DNA of 5,834 nt from Novosphingobium sp. Its GTDB lineage: Bacteria; Pseudomonadota; Alphaproteobacteria; Sphingomonadales; Sphingomonadaceae. A model generated the notes under the pieces. The model had not been told where the DNA came from. It made no database searches and saw only the letters and a list, made by a program, of their open reading frames with translations. The position numbers were made by a program, and so were the translations under genes. This document shows, one piece after another, positions 1 to 5,834 of the stretch (the stretch's first letter is position 1; every line of letters starts with the position of its first letter). The DNA is taken from assembly GCA_021299075.1 (NCBI GenBank), contig JAJTFU010000128.1, positions 1,852-7,685 of the forward strand, read 5' to 3'.

Positions 1-340
1 CTTCGGCTTCGTCGACCGGCGGCAGCATGGTCTGGCCAGGGGCACCCAGATCGATCCGCCGGACCGAACCATCCATGAAAGTGGCGATGAGCACCGAGCG
101 GCCGCGCTGGTCGAGGATCTTGCCCTCGCGGATCAGCGTATCGCCGCTCGCGCCGCCCAGCTGGACCCGCACCGGCGCAGGCGGATGGTCGATATGCAGC
201 GTATGGCCGCGCACTTCTTCGATCGGGCGGGCGACCATCACCAGGCCGGAAACGGTCCAGAACAGCAGCGGCACGGCGACCAGCCAACCCAGCCAGATGT
301 GCCAGCGGGCATAGTTCTGCATGAGTCTGAGCCGAGCCAT
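1..340 (-). CDS. PepSY-type membrane protein, N-terminal part (truncated by window edge)
   Basis: The first 113 codons of a gene that runs off the left edge. The translation begins MARLRLMQNYARWHIWLGW and has one strong hydrophobic segment at about residues 15-37 (HIWLGWLVAVPLLFWTVSGL, then VMV), followed by a soluble, probably periplasmic stretch. A basic N-terminus followed by a W/H-rich first helix with a 'PLLFWTVSGLVM' core is typical of PepSY-associated TM-helix proteins, several of which are linked to iron uptake or flavin-based reduction of siderophores; that role is family knowledge, not shown here. The ATG at 340-338 is chosen because an in-frame TAA lies nine codons upstream and a weak AGG (347-349) sits 6 nt before it. 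A second in-frame ATG at 322-320 is possible and would remove six residues. The gene starts 49 nt after the lpdA stop with no evident terminator, so read-through from the suc operon is possible. Family assignment is moderate because only the N-terminus is visible. Confidence 0.68.
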   Translation of the reverse strand, partial: MARLRLMQNYARWHIWLGWLVAVPLLFWTVSGLVMVARPIEEVRGHTLHIDHPPAPVRVQLGGASGDTLIREGKILDQRGRSVLIATFMDGSVRRIDLGAPGQTMLPPVDEAE

Positions 341-389
341 GGTCAGCCTATGGCCCGCCTGCAACGATTACCGCAAGTCCGCTCGGCGA

Positions 390-1796
390 TCAGATGTGGA
401 TCGGCTTGCCGGTCACCGCCATGGCCGCTTCCTTCGTCGCTTCGCTGTGGGTCGGGTGAGCGTGGCAGGTATAGGCGATATCTTCAGAGGTCGCGCCGAA
501 CTCCATCGCCAGCGCCGCTTCCGCGATCATCGTGCCGGCCACTGTGGCAATCGCCCAGACGCCCAGCACCTTGTCGGTCTTGGCGTCCGCGATGACCTTC
601 ACGAAGCCATCGGGCTCGTGGTTGGTCTTGGCGCGACTGTTGGCCATCATCGGGAACTTGCCGACCTTGATCTCACCCTTTTCGCGGGCCTGCTCTTCAG
701 TCAAGCCGACGCCGGCGAATTCCGGATTGGTGTAGACAACGCCAGGGATCACGTCGTGATTGACGATACCGACCCCGGTGGCGATGTATTCGGCCACGGC
801 GATGCCTTCATCCTCGGCCTTATGGGCCAGCATCGGGCCGGGAATCACGTCACCGATCGCGCGCACGCCATCGACCTTGGTGCGGAAATCATGCCCGGTC
901 TCGATCTGCCCGCGCGCATTGACTTCCAGCCCGATCTTTTCGAGGCCGAGGCCTTCGGTATGCGGGCGGCGGCCGATGGCGACCAGCACGCAATCGGCCT
1001 CGATCGTTTCGGAGGCACCACCCTTGGCTGGTTCGACCGTCAGCGTGGCCTTCTTGCCCTTGACCGTGGCGCTGGTGACCTTGGTGCCGAGCTTCAGCTC
1101 CAGGCCCTGTTTCTTGAAGATCTTGGCGGCTTCCTTGCGGACATCGCCGTCCATCCCGGGCAGCAGCTGGTCGAGGAACTCGACCACGGTGACCCTGGCC
1201 CCCAGGCGCTTCCAGACCGAGCCCATTTCCAGTCCGATCACGCCGCCGCCGATCACCACCAGGTGGTCCGGCACCTTGGACAGCGCCAGCGCGCCGGTGC
1301 TGTCAACGATCACGCCCTTGTCGTTATCGACTTCGACGCCGGGGAGCGGGGTAACGCTCGAACCCGTGGCGATCACCACTTCCTTTGCGGTGTAATCCTT
1401 ACCCGCAACGGTAACCGTGTGGGCGTCCTTGAAAGTACCATACCCCTTCAGCCAATCGACCTTGTTCTTCTTGAACAGAAACTCGATCCCGCCGGTCAGG
1501 CCCTTGACCGCATCGGCCTTGTCTGTCTGCAGCGCGCCCAGATCCAGCTCGACCTTGCCGAGCTTGACGCCATAGCGGGCGAGGGTGCCGTTGGCGGCTT
1601 CGGCAAACTTTTCCGAGCCGTGCAGCAGTGCCTTCGAGGGAATGCAGCCGACGTTGAGGCAGGTTCCGCCCAGCGTCTCGCGCGCTTCGACGCAGGCGGT
1701 CTTCAGCCCGAGCTGCGCAGTGCGGATCGCCCCGACATAGCCACCCGGGCCGGCCCCGATGAAGATCACGTCATAATCGAACATGGCAACGTCCAC
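390..1796 (-). CDS. lpdA: Dihydrolipoamide dehydrogenase (E3 of 2-oxoglutarate dehydrogenase)
   Basis: FAD-dependent cytoplasmic enzyme that reoxidises the dihydrolipoyl group of E2 and reduces NAD+. The 468-residue translation is normal length for the family. Visible landmarks: FAD dinucleotide fold GAGPGGYVGA at 14-23; redox disulfide GGTCLNVGCIPSK with Cys46 and Cys51; ATG motif at 143-145; NAD-binding fold GGGVIG at 183-188; second FAD motif AIGD at 313-316; C-terminal catalytic pair His447 and Glu452 in HPTHSE. The longest start is a GTG at 1796-1794, but an in-frame ATG at 1784-1782 gives MFDYDVIFIGAG, which fits typical E3 N-termini better; a GTGGA sequence lies just upstream of that ATG, so I favour 1784. 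The gene follows the methyltransferase by 21 nt (33 nt to the ATG). Position after sucA and sucB suggests dedication to the 2-oxoglutarate complex, though E3 may also serve pyruvate or branched-chain complexes. Confidence 0.97.
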   Translation of the reverse strand: MDVAMFDYDVIFIGAGPGGYVGAIRTAQLGLKTACVEARETLGGTCLNVGCIPSKALLHGSEKFAEAANGTLARYGVKLGKVELDLGALQTDKADAVKGLTGGIEFLFKKNKVDWLKGYGTFKDAHTVTVAGKDYTAKEVVIATGSSVTPLPGVEVDNDKGVIVDSTGALALSKVPDHLVVIGGGVIGLEMGSVWKRLGARVTVVEFLDQLLPGMDGDVRKEAAKIFKKQGLELKLGTKVTSATVKGKKATLTVEPAKGGASETIEADCVLVAIGRRPHTEGLGLEKIGLEVNARGQIETGHDFRTKVDGVRAIGDVIPGPMLAHKAEDEGIAVAEYIATGVGIVNHDVIPGVVYTNPEFAGVGLTEEQAREKGEIKVGKFPMMANSRAKTNHEPDGFVKVIADAKTDKVLGVWAIATVAGTMIAEAALAMEFGATSEDIAYTCHAHPTHSEATKEAAMAVTGKPIHI

Positions 1797-1817
1797 TTTT
1801 CATTCAGGTGCCGTGGC

Positions 1818-2480
1818 TTACTTGGCCAGCCGCACCGCAGTATAGGATTTCGCGAGCAGCATGAAGCGCTCTGCGTGCAAGCGGGAATCGGGAAACAGCG
1901 CGCGCATCTGCGCCTTGCTCAGCATCTGTGAGCTGTCCGCAAAGCGATAGGCACTGATCATGTCGGGAGCGCGACCGGCGGTCGCCAGCGGCAACCAGCG
2001 CATCAGCCGCGCGCGCAGCGGGCGGGGCATCCAGTGGACCAGCGGCAGGCGCCAGAAGTGCGGATCGATCGGGAACCAGAAATTGGGCGACTGAACGAAA
2101 TGGCTCGGCGCGATCCGCCGCACTTCGCCGGCAAAGGCTTCCATCTGCCAGGCCAGCCCGACATGCTCGATCACCGAGTTCGAATGGCACAAGTCAAAGC
2201 TGTTGTCCGCCAGGTCGAGCTTGCAGGCATCGCCGACCAGATAGGTGAACAGCGAGGGGTCTTCGTCACCCGCGTAAAGCTCGAAGTCGGTCAGGTTGAG
2301 CAAGGTCACGTGGACCTTGTGCTCACGCAGAAAGTCCGTGCCAAGCCGCCGCCAACAATAGGCGCGGCCACCCAGATCGAGCAGCTGCAGCGTCTCGCCC
2401 TTGCGCGGCGCGGCGGCGATCACCTGGCGGAGCAGCCGATCGGGCTTGGCCCTGAACCAGTTGGAGAGCTGCTGCCGCAC
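1818..2480 (-). CDS. Class I SAM-dependent methyltransferase, substrate unknown
   Basis: A 220-residue protein resembling the Methyltransf_11-like SAM-dependent enzymes. Residues 31-38 (LQLLDLGG) form the strand and glycine loop of motif I, although the usual GxGxG is reduced to GG followed by RAY. Residues 83-85 (GDA) match the segment contacting the adenine, and 92-107 (DNSFDLCHSNSVIEHV) match the post-core motif of this group. A later PNFWFPIDPH segment (132-141) recalls methyltransferases of the TPNxxFPIEPH type, several of which sit in cell-surface polysaccharide loci. No signal peptide or membrane segment is apparent. The GTG at 2480-2478 is the only good start: an in-frame TAA lies two codons upstream and the next Met is near residue 113. 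Its Shine-Dalgarno overlaps the sucB stop. The gene lies between sucB and lpdA in the same orientation with gaps of 13 and 21 nt, so co-expression with the dehydrogenase complex is likely; whether it acts on that complex is unknown. Confidence 0.88.
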   Translation of the reverse strand: MRQQLSNWFRAKPDRLLRQVIAAAPRKGETLQLLDLGGRAYCWRRLGTDFLREHKVHVTLLNLTDFELYAGDEDPSLFTYLVGDACKLDLADNSFDLCHSNSVIEHVGLAWQMEAFAGEVRRIAPSHFVQSPNFWFPIDPHFWRLPLVHWMPRPLRARLMRWLPLATAGRAPDMISAYRFADSSQMLSKAQMRALFPDSRLHAERFMLLAKSYTAVRLAK

Positions 2481-2490
2481 GCCGGTTTAA

Positions 2491-2496
2491 CCCTTA
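2491..2496 (-). promoter_or_regulatory. Ribosome binding site of the methyltransferase, overlapping the sucB stop
   Basis: The sucB stop codon and the following bases read TAAGGG, so the AAGGG Shine-Dalgarno shares two bases with the TAA. Spacing to the GTG start is 10 nt. This supports the GTG start and suggests that ribosomes finishing sucB feed the next gene. Confidence 0.6.
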
Positions 2497-3714
2497 CAGG
2501 TCGATCAGGATCCGCGTGGGATCCTCGATCGCTTCCTTGATGATCTTCAGCGCGGTCACGGCTTCGCGGCCGTCGATCAGGCGGTGGTCATAGGACAGCG
2601 CCAGGTACATCATCGGGCGGATCACGATCTGCCCATCGCGTACCACCGGGCGGTCTTCGATCCGGTGCAGGCCCAGCACTGCCGACTGCGGCGGGTTGAT
2701 GATCGGGGTGCTCATCAGCGAACCGAACACGCCGCCGTTGGAGATGGTGAAGGTACCGCCAGCCATGTCAGCCATGGTCAGCGTCCCTTCCTTGGCCTTC
2801 TTGCCATAGTCACCGATCGCCTTTTCGATCCCGGCAAAGCTCAGGTCTTGGCAATCGCGGACCACCGGCACGACCAACCCGTTCGGGGCCGAAACCGCGA
2901 CCGAGATGTCGACATAGGGGTGGTAGACGATCTCGTCGCCCTCGATCCGGGCGTTGACGGCCGGAATGTCCTTCAACGCCAGGCAGGCGGCCTTGGCGAA
3001 GAAGCCCATGAAGCCTAGGCGCACGCCGTGCTTCTTTTCGAAGGCGTCCTTGTAGGTGTTGCGCGCCTCGATCACCGCCGACATGTCGCAGTCGTTGAAG
3101 GTAGTTAGCAGGGCTGCGGTGTTCTGCGCGTCCTTGAGGCGGCGGGCGACGGTCTGGCGCAGGCGAGTCATCTTGACCCGTTCCTCGCCGCGATCACCCG
3201 AAGCAACCGGGGCAGGAGCCGGAGCGGCAGCAACGGCCGGGGCCGGGGCAGCGCTCTTCGCGGCGGCGGCGGCCAGTACGTCTTCCTTGGTCAGGCGGCC
3301 GTCCTTGCCGGTGCCCTTGATCGCGGTGGGATCAACGCCATGCTCCAGCACTGCGCGGCGCACCGCCGGAGAGAGGACGGCGGCTTCCGATGCGTCCTTG
3401 GGTGCTGCACTGTCCGAAGCCGGCGGGACGGGCGCTTCCGTGCGTTCGGCAATCGGGGCGGCACCAGCAGCAGCAACGCCATCTTCGACCGTCGCGATCA
3501 CAGCGCCGACCGCTACGTTGTCACCAACCTTGGCCAGGTGCTGGCCCATCACGCCGGCCACCGGCGAGGGCACTTCCACGGCGACCTTGTCGGTCTCCAG
3601 GCTGGCAATCGGCTCGTCGAGCGCGACCGCTTCACCCGGCTGCTTCAGCCATTCGCCGATAGTGGCTTCGGCCACGGATTCGCCCAGGGTCGGGACTTTG
3701 ACTTCGGTTGACAT
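2494..3714 (-). CDS. sucB: Dihydrolipoyllysine-residue succinyltransferase (E2 of 2-oxoglutarate dehydrogenase)
   Basis: Core subunit of the 2-oxoglutarate dehydrogenase complex: it carries the succinyl group on a swinging lipoyl arm and transfers it to CoA. The 406-residue protein has the standard order of parts: one lipoyl domain (residues 1-79) with the lipoylated lysine at 43 in ETDKVAVEV; a variable linker (80-111); a peripheral subunit-binding domain (about 112-148, LSPAVRRAVLEHGVDP and GTGKDGRLTKEDVL); an Ala/Pro-rich flexible linker (149-173); and the catalytic domain to the end, with the active-site motif DHRLIDG (His377, Asp381). A single lipoyl domain and this length fit SucB rather than most pyruvate dehydrogenase E2 proteins. 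The start ATG at 3714-3712 has a strong Shine-Dalgarno and the protein begins MSTEVKVPTLGES, typical of the family. It starts 12 nt after the sucA stop and is followed 13 nt later by a methyltransferase gene. Confidence 0.98.
   Translation of the reverse strand: MSTEVKVPTLGESVAEATIGEWLKQPGEAVALDEPIASLETDKVAVEVPSPVAGVMGQHLAKVGDNVAVGAVIATVEDGVAAAGAAPIAERTEAPVPPASDSAAPKDASEAAVLSPAVRRAVLEHGVDPTAIKGTGKDGRLTKEDVLAAAAAKSAAPAPAVAAAPAPAPVASGDRGEERVKMTRLRQTVARRLKDAQNTAALLTTFNDCDMSAVIEARNTYKDAFEKKHGVRLGFMGFFAKAACLALKDIPAVNARIEGDEIVYHPYVDISVAVSAPNGLVVPVVRDCQDLSFAGIEKAIGDYGKKAKEGTLTMADMAGGTFTISNGGVFGSLMSTPIINPPQSAVLGLHRIEDRPVVRDGQIVIRPMMYLALSYDHRLIDGREAVTALKIIKEAIEDPTRILIDL
2502..2531 (-). other. Hairpin in the last codons of sucB
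   Basis: An inverted repeat inside coding sequence. On the plus strand AGGATCC (2507-2513) pairs with GGATCCT (2519-2525) around a 5-nt loop. After one unpaired base (C2526), CGATC (2502-2506) pairs with GATCG (2527-2531). In the mRNA this would be a 12-bp stem with a single bulge, ending 5 nt before the sucB stop codon and upstream of the methyltransferase Shine-Dalgarno. There is no following U-run, so it is not an intrinsic terminator. Its role is unknown; it could affect mRNA processing or the ratio of upstream to downstream products, or could be a by-product of the conserved protein sequence encoded here (IEDPTRILID). Confidence 0.55.
3196..3270 (-). other. Ala/Pro-rich flexible linker of E2
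   Basis: GC-rich, low-complexity coding stretch for sucB residues 149-173, nearly all Ala, Pro and Val. Such linkers between the subunit-binding and catalytic domains let the lipoyl domain move between active sites. The compositional bias is explained by the protein and needs no separate DNA function. Confidence 0.75.
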
Positions 3715-3721
3715 GATATTG

Positions 3722-3728
3722 TTTCCTC
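3722..3728 (-). promoter_or_regulatory. Ribosome binding site of sucB, overlapping the sucA stop
   Basis: GAGGAAA lies 7 nt before the sucB ATG and is a strong Shine-Dalgarno. It is fused to the sucA stop codon as TGAGGAAA, so termination of E1 and initiation of E2 occur within one ribosome footprint. This arrangement suggests translational coupling of the two subunits. Confidence 0.75.
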
Positions 3729-5834
3729 AGGCTTTCTTTTGCCGGCGGATTTCAGAGCGGACCGAGGTGCCCAGCGCATGACCGATCAGGGCACCCTGTT
3801 CGCTGGCGTGGCGGCTGGCGAGGCCCGTAGCGGGCGAGGCGCTGGCTGTGCGGCCGGCATAGCGGGCGCGGGCCACCTTGCTCTTGGCCGCAGCCAAGGC
3901 TTCCTCAATCAGCGGTTCGACAAAGAACCAGGACCCGTTGTTGCGCGGCTCTTCCTGACACCAGACCACTTCTTCCAGGTTCTTCATCCGCGACAGGCGC
4001 AGGGCCAGCGGCTCACCCGGGAAGGGATAGAGCTGCTCAAGCCGGATGATCTGGGTATCAGTGATCCCGGCGGCGTCGCGGGCTTCCATCAGGTCATAGG
4101 CGACCTTGCCCGAGCAAAGGATGACCTTGCGGGTCTTCGCGTCCTCGGCACCGTTGATGTCCGAGAGGATCCGCATGAAGTGGCCTTCGCCAACGAAGTC
4201 GCTCGCCTCACTCTTGGCCAGCGGGTGGCGCAGCAGCGATTTGGGCGTCATGATGATGAGTGGCTTGCGGAAGCCGCGGTGCATCTGCCGGCGCAGCACG
4301 TGGAAGTAGTTGGCCGGCGTGGTGATGTTGCAGACCTGGATGTTGTCCTGGGCGCAAAGCTGCAGGAACCGCTCAAGCCGGGCCGAGGAGTGTTCCGGAC
4401 CCTGGCCTTCGTAGCCGTGCGGCAGCAGCATGACGAGGCCGTTGGCGCGCAGCCACTTCGATTCCGAAGAGGCCACGTACTGGTCGATCATAATCTGCGC
4501 GCCGTTGGCGAAATCGCCGAACTGCGCTTCCCACAGCACCAGGGTCTTGGGATCGGCGCTGGCATAGCCGTATTCGAAGCCGAGCACGCCGTATTCGGAC
4601 AGCGGGCTGTCATGCACTTCGAACTTGCCATGCGGCACGGTCGAAAGCGGCACGTACTTGTGCTCGTCGGTCTGGTCGACCCAGACGGCGTGGCGCTGGC
4701 TGAAGGTGCCGCGGCCCGAATCCTGGCCCGACAGGCGGATGTTGTAGCCTTCCGAGGCGAGGCTGCCGAAAGCCAGTGCTTCGCCAGTAGCCCAGTCGAA
4801 CCCCTGGCCGGTGGTGAACATCTCGCGCTTGGCATCAAGCACGCGGGCCAGCGTCTTGTGGATCGTCAGGCCTTCGGGAACGGTGGTCAGCGTCCGGCCC
4901 AGGCTGTCAAACAGCTTCTGCTCAATCCCCGTCGCCACGTTGCGGCGCGCGGTTTCCGGATCGGCCGGCTTGTTGAGGCCGGTCCAGCGCCCGGCGAACC
5001 AGTCCGCCTCATTGGCCTTGTAGCCCTTCGATGCGTCGAACTCCTGTTCAAGCACCTGGGTGAAGCGCATCTCGTTCTCGCCGGCCCAGTCCTTGTCAAT
5101 CACGCCCTGGCTGACCAGGCGGTCGGCATAGAGCTTCGACACGCCCGGGTGCTGACGGATCTTCTGGTACATCAGCGGCTGGGTGAAGCCCGGCTCATCG
5201 CCTTCGTTGTGGCCGAAGCGGCGATAGCACCACATGTCGACCACGATGTCGCGGCCGAAGGTCTGGCGATAGTCGATCGCCAGCTTGCAGGCGAAGGTCA
5301 CGGCTTCGGGATCATCGCCATTCACATGCAGGATCGGCGCCTGGACGCCCTTGGCGACGTCCGAGGGGTAGGGCGAGCCGCGCGAGAACTGCGGGCTGGT
5401 GGTGAAGCCGATCTGGTTATTGATGATGAAGTGGATGCAGCCGCCGGTGTTGTAGCCCTTCACGCCCGAGAAGCCGAAGCATTCCCAGACGATGCCCTGA
5501 CCGGCAAAGGCGGCGTCGCCGTGGATCAGCACCGGCAGGACCTGCTTGTGCTTGCCCTTGCCGATATCGTCGCGGAACACCTGCTGGGCGCGGACCTTGC
5601 CGAGCACGACGGGGTCAACCGTTTCGAGGTGGCTGGGGTTGGGGACCAGGCTCATGTGCACCTTGATCCCGTCGAACTCGCGGTCGGTGCTGGTGCCGAG
5701 GTGATACTTCACGTCGCCCGATCCGCCGACGTCTTCCGGATTGGCCGTGCCGCCCGAGAATTCGTGGAAGATCACGCGGTAGGGCTTGGCCATCACATTG
5801 GCGAGGACGTTGAGCCGGCCGCGGTGAGCCATGC
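3727..5834 (-). CDS. sucA: 2-oxoglutarate dehydrogenase E1 component, C-terminal part (truncated by window edge)
   Basis: Thiamine diphosphate-dependent decarboxylase that starts the 2-oxoglutarate dehydrogenase reaction in the TCA cycle. About 700 residues are present; comparison with E. coli SucA (933 aa) suggests roughly 250 N-terminal residues lie beyond the right edge. The methionine at 5832 is internal: MAHRGRLNVLANVM is the conserved segment holding the His equivalent to E. coli His260. Counting from that Met, the KYH motif at 42-44 matches His298, GDAAFAGQG at 105-113 and INNQIGF at 137-143 form the ThDP/Mg binding motif, and GPEHSSAR with His481 matches His729. The C-terminus (RYAGRTASASPATGLASRHASEQ) is the usual E1 ending with the ASPATG motif. 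No frameshift or missing catalytic residue is seen. The TGA stop at 3729-3727 is built into the sucB Shine-Dalgarno, and sucB follows 12 nt later. The promoter is outside the window. Confidence 0.98.
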   Translation of the reverse strand, partial: MAHRGRLNVLANVMAKPYRVIFHEFSGGTANPEDVGGSGDVKYHLGTSTDREFDGIKVHMSLVPNPSHLETVDPVVLGKVRAQQVFRDDIGKGKHKQVLPVLIHGDAAFAGQGIVWECFGFSGVKGYNTGGCIHFIINNQIGFTTSPQFSRGSPYPSDVAKGVQAPILHVNGDDPEAVTFACKLAIDYRQTFGRDIVVDMWCYRRFGHNEGDEPGFTQPLMYQKIRQHPGVSKLYADRLVSQGVIDKDWAGENEMRFTQVLEQEFDASKGYKANEADWFAGRWTGLNKPADPETARRNVATGIEQKLFDSLGRTLTTVPEGLTIHKTLARVLDAKREMFTTGQGFDWATGEALAFGSLASEGYNIRLSGQDSGRGTFSQRHAVWVDQTDEHKYVPLSTVPHGKFEVHDSPLSEYGVLGFEYGYASADPKTLVLWEAQFGDFANGAQIMIDQYVASSESKWLRANGLVMLLPHGYEGQGPEHSSARLERFLQLCAQDNIQVCNITTPANYFHVLRRQMHRGFRKPLIIMTPKSLLRHPLAKSEASDFVGEGHFMRILSDINGAEDAKTRKVILCSGKVAYDLMEARDAAGITDTQIIRLEQLYPFPGEPLALRLSRMKNLEEVVWCQEEPRNNGSWFFVEPLIEEALAAAKSKVARARYAGRTASASPATGLASRHASEQGALIGHALGTSVRSEIRRQKKA

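Noticed and set aside
341..389. Possible intrinsic terminator after lpdA
   Set aside because: Only short 3-bp self-complementary pieces (CCG/CGG) and no U-run on the transcribed strand.
321..1931. 536-codon open frame on the plus strand, antisense to lpdA and part of the methyltransferase gene
   Set aside because: Its codons are in register with the sense codons on the other strand, so it stays open simply because TTA, CTA and TCA are rare in GC-rich genes. The product is rich in His, Asp, Gly and Arg with no recognisable domain, while the minus-strand genes have clear conserved motifs.
1804..2190. 128-codon minus-strand frame overlapping the methyltransferase
   Set aside because: An out-of-frame reading within the methyltransferase gene, with Arg/Ala-rich composition and no motif; the 220-residue frame carries the conserved SAM-binding features.
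2034..2540. 168-codon plus-strand frame opposite the methyltransferase and the end of sucB
   Set aside because: Same antisense shadow effect; no recognisable motif, and it crosses the boundary between two well-supported minus-strand genes.
3196..3270. GC-rich repetitive-looking tract as a DNA repeat
   Set aside because: Explained by codons for the Ala/Pro linker of E2; no regular unit length.
3056..3781. 241-codon plus-strand frame rich in Ala, Ser, Thr and Arg opposite sucB
   Set aside because: Low-complexity complement of the Ala/Pro linker and lipoyl domain coding sequence of sucB; no independent support.

Overview
The window is GC-rich, densely packed bacterial DNA in which every supported gene lies on the minus strand. 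Protein signatures and gene order (2-oxoglutarate dehydrogenase E1, E2, then E3) point to an alphaproteobacterium. The E2 and E3 sequences and the PepSY-type neighbour look most like Sphingomonadales (Sphingomonas/Novosphingobium/Erythrobacter group), but that rank is recalled resemblance, not a search result.

In transcription order (right to left): the C-terminal three quarters of sucA (2-oxoglutarate dehydrogenase E1, cut by the right edge); complete sucB (E2, dihydrolipoyl succinyltransferase); a complete class I SAM-dependent methyltransferase of unknown substrate; complete lpdA (E3, dihydrolipoamide dehydrogenase); and the N-terminal 113 codons of a PepSY-type membrane protein cut by the left edge. 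Intergenic gaps are 12, 13, 21 and 49 nt, so at least the first four genes look like one transcription unit. No promoter or intrinsic terminator is visible, and the operon start lies beyond the right edge. No gene-free stretch exceeds 50 nt.

E1 decarboxylates 2-oxoglutarate on thiamine diphosphate and passes the succinyl group to the lipoyl arm of E2. E2 transfers it to CoA, and E3 reoxidises the dihydrolipoyl group with FAD and NAD+. All three components keep the catalytic residues visible in the window. The unexpected part is the methyltransferase lying between E2 and E3, translated from a GTG start with a Shine-Dalgarno that overlaps the sucB stop codon. A near-perfect 12-bp hairpin (one bulge) lies in the last codons of sucB, just before this junction. 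These two are the main items for follow-up. Nothing in the window otherwise suggests a mobile element, CRISPR, RNA gene or defence system; most of it is ordinary core metabolism.
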